A DNA stretch of 64,000 bases, from the NCBI RefSeq assembly GCF_901709675.1, contig NC_051091.1, forward strand, positions 11,132,967 to 11,196,966, given 5' to 3'. Shown piece after piece: positions 1 through 12,303 of this stretch (position 1 is its first letter; the number at the start of each line of letters is the position of its first letter). The position numbers were made by a program, and so were the translations under genes. This stretch comes from Syngnathus acus (lineage: Eukaryota; Chordata; Actinopteri; Syngnathiformes; Syngnathidae). The notes beneath the pieces are model-generated. The model made no database searches. It was not told the DNA's origin and saw nothing but the letters and a program-made list of their open reading frames with translations.

Positions 1-582
1 AATATGAAACCAAATGACGGCTGCAGCTATAAAGTATTTTTAGAATCGATTATTCAAAAGATTCTCCAATTTTTAAAGCCCAACTTTGTTCCTCGTTTGT
101 GCAGGAGGAGAATTCCATGGAGGGACATGGCACATGTTATTCCGCTAACTCTCCTTCAAGCTAGCGGTGCAAACACCTCATCTGTATTTTTCCATCATCC
201 AGGCTGTGTCGGTGTCCCAGCTTGGCCCATTTATTTTCTGTCATTTTCCTCCGGTGAATCCAAGCAATCGCTTTCAATTGCCTCGCTTTTTTACTCATCT
301 CACGTAGCGATGGAGTGAACACAGAGGCACTTGCGTATAATTAAAAAACTTGCTTGCCAAAAATCCGTAACGGAACAGAAATGTTTTGGGATGCAAAGAT
401 ATTCTCATCTCTTGCTTCCATGTCTGTTAAATTGGGAATTGTCACAGTCCAAACTGGGTTTTCATTTATTTATTTTTGTGGGAGCTATTTTGGCCGCCAT
501 GTTGACTAAAAATAGTTGACTTCACCCAAGGATATTTATTTTTGGAATTGTCATCTACTCCAGTACATCTTTCCATCTGCAG
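1..582. other. myg1 intron sequence at the left edge
   Basis: This stretch lies upstream of the first visible myg1 exon and ends in its acceptor (pyrimidine-rich tract, then CAG at 580-582). I looked for the preceding MYG1 coding block and did not find it. An AG after a pyrimidine-rich run near 100-106 resembles an acceptor but is not followed by MYG1-like coding sequence. No repeat was recognised. Confidence 0.6.
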
Positions 583-3500
583 GAGGGGTTCAAAAAGGCT
601 TTGGCTTTAGTTGGGGATGAGTTTCTGGACCGATTGGATTTCTACATCACCTCCTGGTTACCAGCCCGCCAGGTTGTGGAAAAAGCCGTTAACGAGCGCT
701 ACAAGGTAATTTCTAAATGTTGATACTGTCACATCTGTTGTGCCATTTGAAAAAGTTCAGACCGACTCTTGTTGTTTCCAGGTAGATCCCAGCGGACAGG
801 TGATGGAGTTCTCCCAAGGCGGCTGTCCCTGGAAGGAGCATCTGTTCGCTCTGGAGAAAGAGCTCCAGGTAGAGACGCCCATCAAGTACGTGCTGTACTC
901 TGACCAGAATGGACATTGGAGGGTCCAATGTGTCCCCGCGGGCCTCAACACCTTCCAGAGCAGGTAAAAACAATTGGCGACACCATTTGTTTGAAATAAT
1001 GACAAGGTCAACCTGCCAAAGGAGCCTGAGTGGATACAGAGTAGTGACAGGCTTGGGCTTCACAGCCTCCCCGATGTGTTTAGTTGACTCACTTGCTCAA
1101 TGGAGCGTTTGACAACAACTCACGGAAGTCGAGAAATCCTTGTTTGGTGAACGAGAAGGATCCTTTAGTCGCAGCAGAGGTCATTGTTAAAAGGATGTAA
1201 ACACATCCCACGTCTCAACAGAGCCACCTGAGCCCCGGACATCGTGTGTCGCTCGACATGGCCTACTTGACGGATGCTTTCATTTGCGGCCAATTATCCG
1301 CATGAACTCCACTTCTTTTGTAAAGGTGGCTTTTAATGAATGTGAGCTCCTCGAGTGTACGCTCGCTAGCAGCGTCCGCTATCGAACGGCGCACTCTTTA
1401 ATTACCCCGTCGTCACCATAGGCGACCTGCCTCCACCCAGGGGAATGCAGTGGAGCAAGGTCAGTCCAAATTTGCATAAGAGTCCACACCATCAATCACG
1501 ACGTCGAAAATACATGCAGTTGTCCTCAGTCAGGGTCTTGTGCTTTCATAGATGGACAAGGTAAAAAAAAAAGTTACAGCTTGGGATAGAAAAGTGTGTA
1601 AGGCTTTCAAAATATTTGTCTTTAAATACACCGTAGGGATTTGAAAAGCAAACTTTTCTCCAATATTGTGATTGTAGAAGTAGGTGAAGTTTTTTTTTTT
1701 TGCAGAATACACACATTTTTAGGGATGGGTAACAATGCGACTTATCGACCCGATCCTTTAACAGTATTCTTACTGTTTTGTTTAGAAAAACACCAAACAA
1801 GTATTAGCGTTAACGCTCCTCTATTTTTGTAGTTGTTGTTATTTTACTTCACTAAAACAACACAATATAAAAAAAGGAAAAAGAATTCAACATAATTCAC
1901 CGATCTAAAGCAACAAATGCAGTTGGGCTACAAAACGCTGTGAGTTGAAATGCACATTTTCTAAACATTCAGCCTTGCTTGTGTTTTCCCTCTGACATTT
2001 TAGTGATTGACGTATGAACGTGCATTGTCACCATCAACCTTTGAGAAATGGAACTACACGTTTGACCGTTACAACCTCTCAAAAACAAAAGCAATTTGTG
2101 CATGGGTTTCCAAATAGTCCTGAATTTGAGATGTACCATTTTGCATCCTGTTAGCCTTCTAAATGCAATAATATTCACCATGGTGCCAAAAAAAGCACAA
2201 GAATGTGCTGCTCATTAGCGTCTGAAGCTTGTCAGTACAAGTCCATCTCAATTCTTTTTTCGGTCTTGCTGATTAATGGCATTGATGATGGGAGGAAGGA
2301 CGTACGTGTGAATGTGTTAGATGATTAGCACCTATCAAGAATGGCTCCCGTTTTCCCCAGAGGGACAGGAAATGTTTACCCATTGAGCCCGTCCACAAAG
2401 CTGCTCGATTAACGTCATCATCGGCCCCACCGGAGCGTCGCAGTTGCTGTTATTGACTCGCTGCGTCAATTCCCAGCATGCCACACACACACGTATTTTG
2501 TGTGAGCTACAAAAAAAAAAAAAAAAACACTTTTGTTTCCCATTTTTACAGCCTGACAGGCGAGCTGTGGTCACTGTGCTGTCGTTTGTGGCGGCGCGTG
2601 ACGTTGGCGGTCGATCGCAGCTTGTGATCCAGTACGCGTGTTTGGCATGTATTTACTTCAACATAAGTGGCTGTCAGATGGGCGCACAGCGGAGCGCCCC
2701 GAAGCCGGCTGTCTTCCTTCGTCTTTTTTTTTCTTCCTCGCTGGCCTGAATGTGTCTTGAAAAGTGGCGGTAATAGCTTTTTTCTGCAGCCAGCTGTTCT
2801 CCGGAGACAACCTTGAAGCAGGTGTAAGGGCCGGATTTGTATTTTACCGAGGTGTGCCGATGAATGACAGTGTGGGGAACGGCAATTATTCTGCACAAAC
2901 AAACGCACATGGTGCCTTAAGGACCAAGCTAGAGGAACAATTAATGTGTTGTCTACTCTCAACTACTTGGCTTCATAATTAGAATCAGTCATTAAAAATA
3001 ATGAAGGAAGCAAGATATTTTTACTATTAAAGTTTAATTCCATTCAATTAGTTAATATTAGCTTTAAATAATCCAATTTCATGTGATAGACACCAAACAG
3101 AAAAAAATAATTGTATTCCTATTTTGTACGGCTTATGCAAGGAGTCAGGCATGCATGCGCCAGGGTGGAAGTGATCGAATGACTCCAATACATTTGACGC
3201 ATAGCTTGATTTTTATGTCTTGTCACTCCACTTATTCATCACACGACGATGAAAGAGCATTCTTGTGCACATAGCGTAATGTTCAACAACGGCGTTTATT
3301 AAATCGTATCCCAACTTACCGGCCTTAGTCTCCGTGCCCCCCGCCTCGAGCTCAAATCATCCACCATGCAATCGCTTATTTTGCGGTGGTGTTATTGTTA
3401 TTGTGACCTCTATTTTCCACATACACCTCGTCTCGTAGTATACACTCACCCCTTTCATTGTCTCGTGGCTCATTTAAATTCAAGCCGTGACATGATCTAT

Positions 3501-6500
3501 ACCACAAACAAGCACGTTCCTATTATAAGATATGACTGCAGTTTGTCTTTATTGTAACCAAAGGGCATGCATAATTGAGACATTAAGTTGTTGATCATTT
3601 TATTAACCTGAGCAATTTTTGTCTTCAGTTAACGTCATCTCTGTTGATGGATGAATGTAATTTTGTCTTCGTCATATTTGAGGACGCTTGTCAATATGGT
3701 TTAGTTGAGTATTCAATGTCCGCCTGCACCAGGGCCAACAACAGCCACTGCTGGATTGTTTTGCCTCTGGGCAAGTTTACACTTGCTCTGTGTTTCATCT
3801 TTATAATGGCAGACTTTTTTTAATTTTTTTTTTATTACCTGTGCACTTCCTATATTGCTTCTCATTAGATGGTGTGCTGCTGCTGTGTCCATCCATGCAT
3901 TGCTCATCTCCTGCTGCTTCACTTACTATTTACTATCCAGTCCATTCTCCTTCTCTCTTTGTGAAGCTCAACACTGATGATTCTTCCGTGATGTGGAAAA
4001 ATACCAAATCATCTAGATTCATACTCAAGTGTGATGATGGGCATTGTATACCGTAATTTTCCATGTATAATACGCCCCCATGTATAATACGCACCCTAAA
4101 AATGGCATGTCGATGCTGGAAAAAAGCCTGTACCCATGTATAATACGCACCCAAATTTTGACTCCTACTTAAGTCCGTAAACGTAAAATTATTTCAGAAA
4201 AAAGATCATCTTTGGGAACAACCGGATGTTATTCTGCCGGTCAGTATCACTTCGCATGCGCTAGCAAACTCGATAGCGAAGAAATGTTTCGGATTTGTGT
4301 AGGGTACATTGTGACAGCAAACGAGCAGGTGATCGAGCAAGCGTCTGATACGAGAGCATTGTGTTCGTATGGAGCGTGTTTGAAGTGAACAGCAGAGACG
4401 AAAGGAACAAGGCAAAGTGTTGTGAAATAAAATATTACCTGTAATACGCATTTAGGTTTAGAACTGAACTCTCGCTCTTTAGTATATAGCTGACGTGTCT
4501 TGCGCATCCGTTCTGCGCATCTGTAATGGCGGCCTCCGTATGATATCCGGTTTGCGATGGAGATTAAAAAACAAACAATATTTGACAATGACACACCATC
4601 AAGGATTGCACCATCGCATCAAACGATGTGTCGTCAATTATGAATTTTACTGACTAAGTGTGTTGGGCAGGATGGCTGAATGCGATGCGCGATTGACAAC
4701 AAACAAGAAGAAAGGTGATTTCAAGTTTTATTTCGAGGGAGATTTTCTTAAAAAAAAAAATACAAATAAAATGTACCCATGTATAATGCGCACCCCAGAT
4801 TTTAGGGCATTAAATTAGTTAAATTTTGCGCATTATACATGGAAAAAGACGGTAATTGTCACCTGTGAATCACCTGACTGTCTGCCTCTTATTACTGATA
4901 CAGGAATAGAAAGAGGCATGGATGATGTGACCATGGCTGTTACTAATTTTACCTCAGTCTACAACCTACATCCACTCGCTCCTCCTATCAGCAGCCAAGC
5001 ACGTCTCTGCTCTCTTCATCAGCTTCTTCCACAGTCGATCCATTCCGCCGTCTTCCCATCTCGTCGCCTCACCTTTCACACGTAACCCCATCCGTGCTCC
5101 TTACCACTCCACTGCGAAATCTCATTAGTAGGTGGCGTCTGTTCAAGTCATCTTCAAAGCTCTCCAAAGCTTTAATATAATGCAAACAGGAGTGGCGATG
5201 ATTGGGAAAGAACAATGGCTTAAGGTGGAGGGAAAAAAAAAAAAATCCAGATGGCTTTCCTTTTTGAGCGGCGCACGTTCTCCCAGTAGACACGTGTGTT
5301 ATCGGGGTGTTGTTAGCACCTGTGTCCCTGCCACTGCACCTGTGGTGGAGAGATTTATTTTTATCGGAAATGTGTGTCAGGACAGGGAGCAGAACGGTGG
5401 AAGCAGTCCTTCCTGGGAAAGGTAATATAAAGGACAGGTGAAGCAGAAAACATGCAGGTCTCCTGTTTATTACCCAGGGAATCTGCTCGACATCCTAAAA
5501 TAGGAACTATAATTGGTTTCCTGTTTTGATGTTGTCATTGTTATTAGCACTTGGGTCCAAGAGGTTACACTATGTTTTTATTGTGGATTGTTGGCATTTT
5601 TCTTAGCACCAAAATAAGTTACCGTATTTTTCGGACTAAAAGTCGCTCTGGAATATAGGTCGCATTAGCCATAAAATGCACAATAACATGAAAAAAAACA
5701 TATAGAAGTCTCTCCGGAGTATAAGTTGCATTTTGGGGGAAATGTATTCGACAAAATCCAACACCAAGAACAGACATGAACGAGCATCAACAGGCTAAAC
5801 GATAGGTATAGGTAAATCCTTCAAACTCTTCGTCCTCCGTGTCACTTAGAAACAAAGCCGCTAATGATGCCAGTAGTACGTGGGGCCCTTCGTCGTCTTC
5901 GTCATCCCGGGATCTAATCTTTGTCCTTTATGTAAACAACCGCCGCGCCGCTACGCTGACGTCACTTGAAATTCAAATGACAGTAATCCCTTGCTACATC
6001 GTGGTTCGTTTATCGCGGTTTAATTTTTTTTTTTTTAAATATTGAAAATTTGTGAAAAAATTCACATATAAGTCGCTCCTCAGTATAAGTCTAGCCCCCA
6101 CCCAAACTATGAAAAAGAATGCGACTTATAGTCTGAAAAATACGGTAATATGAAATTTCACTCTGACAATTTCAAAAAATATTCAGTTGCAGTAAAGCCG
6201 TTCTTGAGTATCATATTTTTTAGTACTGAAGCACTAGCCCTGCGGCTAATTTCCTAATTGTGTACTTTATATTTTGAGCGGTCATCTGGAGAATCCCAGC
6301 TTCCTGACCTGTCATAATAGCTGCTGCGAACCCTCCCACTCCTTCCCTGATTACCAAGCCTGTTGACCTTTTCGGCGCACGCAGCTATACAATAGCACTA
6401 TCGACCGCTTGATTCATTTAACAGGGATTATGGTTGTGTTTCGCTCACCTCCCCGGGTTCTCTTTATGGGGATGAGCATGTGTTGACCTGAATTTGTGGC

Positions 6501-7292
6501 ACCGGGGCTGCAACGTGATTGCGTGGAACGTATGTTTTTCCCACGGACACTAAATCCGTACCAGGTGGACGATGATGCCAAATCGTGGGATTTTAGTGGG
6601 ATAGCCCCACTGTGATGTCACAGTACAGCCAAAATCTGAACGGCGTGCTTAAAGGCACATTTTGAGCCAGATGCAGCTGATAAAAAAAATGAGGGGTTCC
6701 ACATCTTGTGGCATAAGACTCCACTTTTAATATAGAAACAATTAGGCACATATACATCAATTGTTATTGTCCAACCCTGAGAGAAATTTTCCTAACTGTG
6801 GCTTCCTCCTGTGCACTTTCCTAAGAAAACACTGGCAGTCAGCACCTACTAAAGAGTCAATCTTTCCACGATTGACTGCGGACTCCAGTGTCCTTGTATG
6901 ACTGTGATTTTCCACATAATTAGAGGAGAAGAATAAGGGCTGATTGCTCCTGGTGGCCTATTTGTAGAATCTGATTGAGGCCATGCTACGGTTAACGCCC
7001 TTTCGCTACAGATGAGGAGACACATAGACATAACATTTTTTGTACAATGTGATAACAAGAGGTGACGCAGCAGCAGAACTGATCAACACCTTTTGTCTCC
7101 AGACTACCTCTGCTCGAGGAGTGGCGCGGTATCCGTGACGATGAGCTGTCCAAGCTCAGCGGTATCGAGGGATGCATCTTCGTCCACGCCTCCGGTTTTA
7201 TTGGCGGAAACAAAACGCGGGAAGGGGCCCTGGAGATGACCCGCAGGACCCTGCAGGCCGCTGTCAAGTCGTCTGCCAACGGTGACTGCTGA
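583..7292 (+). CDS. myg1: MYG1 exonuclease, C-terminal three exons (partial gene)
   Basis: Coding exons are 583-705, 782-963 and 7103-7292 (stop TGA 7290-7292), 495 nt in total, giving the last 164 residues of a protein usually near 380 aa. The phases join cleanly: 123 nt in phase 0, then 182 nt leaving two bases that complete an Arg codon across the 6.1-kb last intron. Family landmarks are visible: a start of EGFKKAL, then RLDFYITSWLPAR, VDPSGQV, GCPWKEHLF, the RVQCVP block, and a C-terminal ELSKLSGIEGCIFVHASGFI block. MYG1 proteins (UPF0160, DHH-like phosphoesterase fold) are reported as 3'-5' RNA exonucleases acting in nucleus and mitochondria. The N-terminal metal-binding half lies outside the window, so activity cannot be judged here. 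Identification rests on family recognition and is firm. The large last intron is inflated by two MITEs. Confidence 0.93.
4051..4852. mobile_element. Non-autonomous DNA transposon (MITE), 802 bp, TA-flanked
   Basis: The left end begins CCGTAATTTTCCATG and the right end, read on the opposite strand, begins CCGTCTTTTTCCATG. About 22 of the first 25 bases match. Both ends abut TA (4049-4050 and 4853-4854), consistent with a TA target duplication. The subterminal motif CATGTATAATACGC recurs directly at about 4062, 4079 and 4134, and as CATGTATAATGCGC near 4778. No transposase frame is present. A TA target suggests a Tc1/mariner-like mover, but I cannot name the family. Confidence 0.8.
5622..6145. 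mobile_element. Non-autonomous DNA transposon (MITE), 524 bp, TA-flanked, with a nested fragment
   Basis: The left end begins CCGTATTTTTCGGACTA and the right end, reversed, begins CCGTATTTTTCAGACTA. About 23 of 25 bases match. TA flanks lie at 5620-5621 and 6146-6147. Motifs of the form AAGTCGC recur inside at both ends. The segment from about 5978 to 6040 (ATCCCTTGCTACATCGTGG and onward) looks like a piece of a different fish repeat nested in this one; a related fragment lies near 13600-13632. There is no coding capacity. Confidence 0.82.
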
Positions 7293-7578
7293 CCAGTCAG
7301 AAGTTTCTGTGGTCGGGATGTTACTTTCAACAATGTTCATCTTGTGTTGCGATGGTTTGATACTGACCACAATATTAGGTACACCTGCACAATCAAATAG
7401 CGCAGGAGGCTTTAAATGTGATAATATGTAGTTTTGGTTAATACCATCCAAAGTTTTTTTAGTATTAGGTCTTAGTTGTCTAGGCAAGTTGCAAGTGTTC
7501 CATTTTTGGAAACAGCTCTTACTGATTTCTATTTGATGGTGTAGTTGAACCTAATGAACTCTTTTGCCATCCATTTCC

Positions 7579-7584
7579 AATAAA
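7579..7584 (+). terminator. myg1: myg1 polyadenylation signal AATAAA
   Basis: A canonical AATAAA lies about 290 bp after the myg1 stop codon and is followed by a T/GT-rich stretch (GGTGTCTGTTATTTTTGT). This is the best candidate for the end of the myg1 3' UTR (about 7293-7605). Confidence 0.7.
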
Positions 7585-8577
7585 ATTCACTCGTTACTTT
7601 GGTGTCTGTTATTTTTGTCCAGTGGGGAAGCTGTTGCTTTACCACATCAAATCATTTTATCGCTGTCGGCCATCTGCCAAGGTGAGCCATCAAAGCTGCC
7701 TGCGAATAGCCACAAATTCCCCTTTCAATCAAGTCCATGCAGATGCAGACAGCCACACAGAGAGGATGGTGGCTCCTTTCAGCGCTTGAACACTACAAAG
7801 AGGCGCGCAGGCTATTTCTGCCAGGCTTTGCCATCAAAGCATGTGTAACGCAGGTCTTCATTAATTCAGAGAAATTAAATTTTCAAAGGCTGTGAAAAAG
7901 TGACTGTAATGACAGTGCAGTGAGCTACGCGCTCCATTTCGTATTTTCTCACCAATTCCTTGCCTTGTAATTCAACCTGTCATTCCTCATCAGTTTGCAT
8001 TGGTGTCCATACTAGTCCGGGGGGCATTTACTGCCTTTTATAAATTTTAATAAATTAAAGGTAAAGAAATTGAGGCATTCATGGAGAAAAAAGTAGTCAC
8101 CTGTGTTTAGCCAGGTTTTGTTCTATCGATACAAAAAAGAATACATTTTTCTTATTCGTTGCTCTCATTGTTATTCACTGGTGCAGACTGTTTTTTTCTT
8201 GATCTGGTCGTTTTGTATCGTGTTTTTTTTCTTTTGATACACGGATCCATCGTGCTGTCATATTGTAATTCACAGCAATTATGGTGTCGTTGTTGCATGG
8301 AGAGTAATGGAAGATAATCACCGACTAGGAGGTTGAAGCAGAGTTAAGGTCTGGTTTGCTGCAGGCTCCTATTAAATGAATCAAAGGAACATATTTTACA
8401 TGTTTAATTTATAATATATATTAAAATAATATATAATAATGATAATATATAATATTTTAAAATAATAGCAATTAGGAATTTTTTTTTTTCTATTTATAGC
8501 ACATTATTCACGGATTGGAAAGAATTTGGGCCTTTGGGTGTTATTATATAACATGTTGTGATTGTTTGTATTGTGTT

Positions 8578-8582
<5 letters not shown>

Positions 8583-8654
<72 letters not shown>
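8583..8654. repeat. (TG)n microsatellite, about 72 bp
   Basis: This is an uninterrupted TG dinucleotide run of about 36 units. It creates an artificial Cys-Val open frame. It should be length-polymorphic and could adopt Z-DNA. Confidence 0.97.
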
Positions 8655-8657
<3 letters not shown>

Positions 8658-9599
8658 ATTTATTTGAAGGAATATCACTCCTAGAGGTTGATGCTAATTT
8701 TCCGTTAACATGTCAGAGGGATTTTGCATTGACTTTAGCATTAGCACTGGTGATGTTTTTAAAACGAAGCATGTCTTTTGTTTTGATATACAATGTGTGA
8801 AATTCTTTATTGTTTTGTGTTTCGACACATTAATTATTTTTCTTCTTTAATAACGTTTTTAAGATCATGAGAAGTCAAAATCAAAATCACGATTACATTT
8901 TGAATAATTGCACACCGCTAATTAATGGCATCTCCATTCATTGCAACGTAGAAATATTTTCTTTCCGTGTGCCTCAGCACAACAAGACTTTGTCTTGTTT
9001 GTCACGTGTATTAGTATACAACTCCAACGGGGGTCAAGGGTCCCACGAGGCAGCGCATTGGAAAAAATGGCTACCGAACGACTGGCTGAGCAGAACACCT
9101 GCCCCCCGCTGACCTGCTGCGAGTGCATTTAGTCAGTCCCAGGAGAAAAAGGAGAAATGCTCCAGTGCTTTTCTTGCATCAGTCCACACCGCATGGTGCG
9201 TGTGTTGATGTTGTCTTTGTCTTCCTGCATTTGTTGCTGATGAATCTTTTCCGCTATCAGTGTCTGTTTACAAATGAGCGCGAGCTTCATTGCATTTGCT
9301 GACAAACAAATGAGGCCGCTCGCTTGGCTGAGTCCACATTGTCAACAAAAGTCACCCTCCTCTTTTCAGACAGACTTAGTATTCCTGCATCACATCTTTG
9401 CTGAGTATTTCTTGTTTCTGTGCCTTCTCATCATTCTGAGGTGAAAAAAAGTGCAAAACAAGTTTCTGTCTTGTCAGTGGAGGAAACTGTCAGGACAAAT
9501 GCATTCCCTAACTAACAGCAAGTCTACCCATACAAATGAGCAGCTTTTCACTTGCAGCATTTTGCATGACTTTAGCCAAGCCTGGAAACGGAACTTTTG

Positions 9600-10060
9600 G
9601 AATAAGTTGGAAGCACTCCAGAGGAGGCAACCACCAAACCCTTGAGGGTCTTTTGGGAGCCTAACACAGCTTACAAAATACGTACTGTTTTCGGTCGAAA
9701 CTCCTTCCATTTCTCTGCAGCTTATGATTGGAATACTATGCAAAATACCCTTAAATTCACTGTCATCGCATAATTTACAGTTTTCAAACAAAAATTGCAA
9801 CACGTTTTAACCGACTCTTACAGCTGTTAGTTTAAATATTTTGTTATAATGTATCGTTTTATTGTTCTTAGTTGTTGTTCTTTATTTTTGATTGTGTATT
9901 TATATAACCTTGTTTTATGTGTTTATTTATTTTGTAGCACTCCATCCCCCACCCCCCTCAAAGAGCCATTGTTCTTTGGGTCAGACTGCAGTTGTAAATA
10001 AGAACTTGTTCTTAATTGTTTGCCTGTGTAAATAAAGGTTAAATAAAATAAAAATCTGGA
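9600..10060 (+). mobile_element. LINE 3' remnant: degraded ORF2 tail and 3' end
   Basis: Around 9690-9780 a frame reads FSAAYDWNTMQ, which resembles the FxxAAxxWN block at the C-terminus of many fish LINE ORF2 proteins. It continues with frame breaks. The copy ends near 10015-10055 in AATAAAGGTTAAATAAAATA, a typical LINE 3' tail with a short A-rich repeat. The family is not assigned. The copy is dead and truncated at its 5' end. Confidence 0.6.
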
Positions 10061-10450
10061 TTTTTGGGGGTAGAATTATTTGACAATGATACAAAGACTG
10101 AAAAAAACCCAACATCTATATGTAATGTGTATTATAACAGTTTTTAATATTGTGGTTTGTAAAACTAGAGCATTAACACAACTGAATAGAATAAAACGCA
10201 TTAAACACGATTTAATGCTGTATCCAATTCAGTATACTGCTCCTTGTGCTGTGCACACCTTCACCACCAGGCAGCAGTCATTTATAATACAGTACAGCAA
10301 ACACAAAAATACAAAAATCTTCTACAACCTTAAGCCTTAGTAATTTGTTTGCAATGTTTGCAAATATTGACATCCATTTAATTGAATCCTTTTCTCAACA
10401 GTGCCATCTCATATTTCTTGCTCCGTCATGTGTCATTACTTCCTCCCTTC

Positions 10451-10476
10451 ACGTGCACGCGCACGCGCACGCACGT
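10451..10476. repeat. 26-bp alternating purine-pyrimidine (CA/CG) tract
   Basis: The tract runs from ACGTGCACGCGC through GCACGT with perfect purine-pyrimidine alternation. Such GC-rich alternation is a strong Z-DNA-forming class. It sits about 180 bp upstream of the inferred lrrc3-like transcription start. Confidence 0.85.
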
Positions 10477-10602
10477 TCTTTTTAAATATTCATGCCTTCG
10501 TTCGCCTTCTGACGTCTCCGCAGAAGAGACCACATGCACTATAAGAAAATAATACATGTGGCGCGTAAGCGACGATGATGACACGTGAGATGCTCCTCGG
10601 GA

Positions 10603-10853
10603 GATAAAAAGAGAAGAGAAAGAGAAACTGGGACACGCCCACTCGTCTTTATTACCAACTGACGTCCCTCGCTTGCACTCCAGTCTCTGGTGCGCGCCTC
10701 ATGCAGACGCAGCGGAGTAGATGTTAACATTTGTTTTTTTATCTGTACTACCCGAAGACGACGTCCAGTCAGCTTTGGTTGAAACGGCACTGGAAATCCT
10801 TTCAAAGGATTCCAGAAAATTGGACGACAAACTTCAGAGGAACCCATTCACGC
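10603..10853 (+). promoter_or_regulatory. Inferred promoter and 5' UTR exon 1 of the lrrc3-like gene
   Basis: A TATA-like GATAAAAA lies at 10603-10610, which predicts a start near 10635. The downstream sequence is GC-rich and ends in a good donor, CGC|GTAAGT, at 10853/10854. I infer exon 1 as about 10635-10853, entirely untranslated, with one short upstream ORF (10701-10727, nine codons including the stop). Joining it to the exon at 12304 is an inference from splice-site quality. No transcript was available. Confidence 0.5.
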
Positions 10854-11152
10854 GTAAGTTGATCCATGTCTGGAGTTTGTCCAATATTTAATTAGATGCT
10901 TTATGTTGTTGAAATGCGAATCTAGTACGTCGTGTGCATGGACTGAATGTTGTTTTTCTAAGTGTGTTTGCCATGTAGTGTATTAAAAACTAATTGGAGG
11001 GGAATGTGTAATTGTGTCAAGTCTCCTTCCTCTCTGTGTATCACAACACATTTGATGATGATGACGATGATTTGTTGTTGATTTGCATGCTGTCTGTCCA
11101 ATATGTAAATAGCTGACACTTAATTCATCTGTAATTCTGGTATTTGCCTTGG

Positions 11153-11166
11153 CCACCAGGGGGCGG
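11153..11166 (+). promoter_or_regulatory. Candidate CTCF binding motif
   Basis: The sequence CCACCAGGGGGCGG fits the vertebrate CTCF core (CCASYAGRKGGCRS) at every position. It lies in the inferred first intron of the lrrc3-like gene. This is motif evidence only. Confidence 0.5.
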
Positions 11167-12303
11167 TAGAATACAGATACTCCACATGGGTTTGACTATA
11201 AAACGTCTTCACAAAGGATAAAGAATATGTTCGATGTTGTATTTTTTTCATGTGGTGCTATTGTGTATAATTTCTGTAGAAATTTATAATCAGCGCAATA
11301 TTTCTGCTGCTTTTGTTAGCCAGTGAACAGCATTTTGCAGTGTGTGTCAGCATTAAGATAGCAGATTTTTGCAAGACCTTTAATGTGCTTTTTTAAACAT
11401 ACATGATGATTTTGTCTGTTAAGTCTTTCTGTTATATTGGTATTGTCAGAGATGCGAAATCCAGATCCAGAAAGTAAAAACCCTCCAATTGTTTGGCTTT
11501 AAACCCTTGGCCTTCAATTAGTGAATAGAAAATGTGATCTTAAAAAAAAAAACTTTTAAAGTTTTTATTCCCCTTCACACTATTTTTTTAAATACACAGT
11601 CCTGCTTAGTGTGATTCACAACCTTGGTGCGTCTTGTGTAACGTTTTAAATGCATTGGAGCAGCCGCTCCCCCTTGACCAAGGCTGCCCTGGTTGTCCGT
11701 GCTGTGTCTCTTATTGACGCCGTGAGACTCCAGCTGGATTGATGTTCTCACTGGTAATAGCCTTACTTACGAATCATTCCCACCCGTTTTTTCTAACCTC
11801 CATCCTCACAATGCATGCGTAATTTGCAGCGGCACCGCCATGAAATATGATGAAGGGGCTGAGACATCATAGGAAGATAAACAGAGCTATAGAAGAGTGT
11901 CATGTGATTCTTTTATTCTGTGTGAAAAGCCAGACAGAGAGCAGCTTGGATTAATCATGCACAAATTAAACATTTGCTGTTTGCACAACAGTTCCCCATT
12001 GTGTTCAATTCAATTCAGGAAAATTGTTAGGTCATGTTCTTCATGCTGTTCAGTCTTGATATATTGAAAGTTGGAAATGACATAACGTTGATGTTTGAGC
12101 AAAAATGACCGGCAGAGAGCCCAGAGTGTTCAGTAATACACAGAGTGATAAGATTGAACTGGAAAATAAGGTCACTTGCTTCTAAAGTGGACCCAGTGAC
12201 GACCCTTTTATTTCTGTCTGCCTCAATAATAGCGTCTCCTTCAAAAGGTCCTTGTGCCGGAAAATGCGCCTTTTCCTAAATTTCCTTTTCCCCTTCCTGC
12301 CAG

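Larger units (their letters stand above)
964..7102 (+). other. myg1 last intron (6.1 kb) with MITE insertions
   Basis: The intron is bounded by a GT donor at 964-965 and an AG acceptor at 7101-7102. It holds two inverted-repeat elements (4051-4852 and 5622-6145), annotated separately. The remainder is AT-rich unique-looking DNA with A/T homopolymers (for example 2511-2527). Short open frames in it show no family resemblance and no splice logic, so I treat it as non-coding. Confidence 0.8.
7606..10602. other. Intergenic region between myg1 and the lrrc3-like gene
   Basis: No gene is recognised here. Contents are AT-rich DNA near 8390-8480, a long TG microsatellite (8583-8654), a degraded LINE tail (about 9600-10060) and an alternating purine-pyrimidine tract (10451-10476) just upstream of the lrrc3-like promoter. 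The open frames overlapping the TG repeat and the LINE are not genes. Confidence 0.7.

Noticed and set aside
100-320. Possible extra myg1 exon after an acceptor-like CAG near 106
   Set aside because: The translation does not resemble the MYG1 segment expected before the EGFKKAL block.
8558-8800. 80-codon open frame rich in Cys-Val
   Set aside because: It is translation of the TG microsatellite and has no splice or family support.
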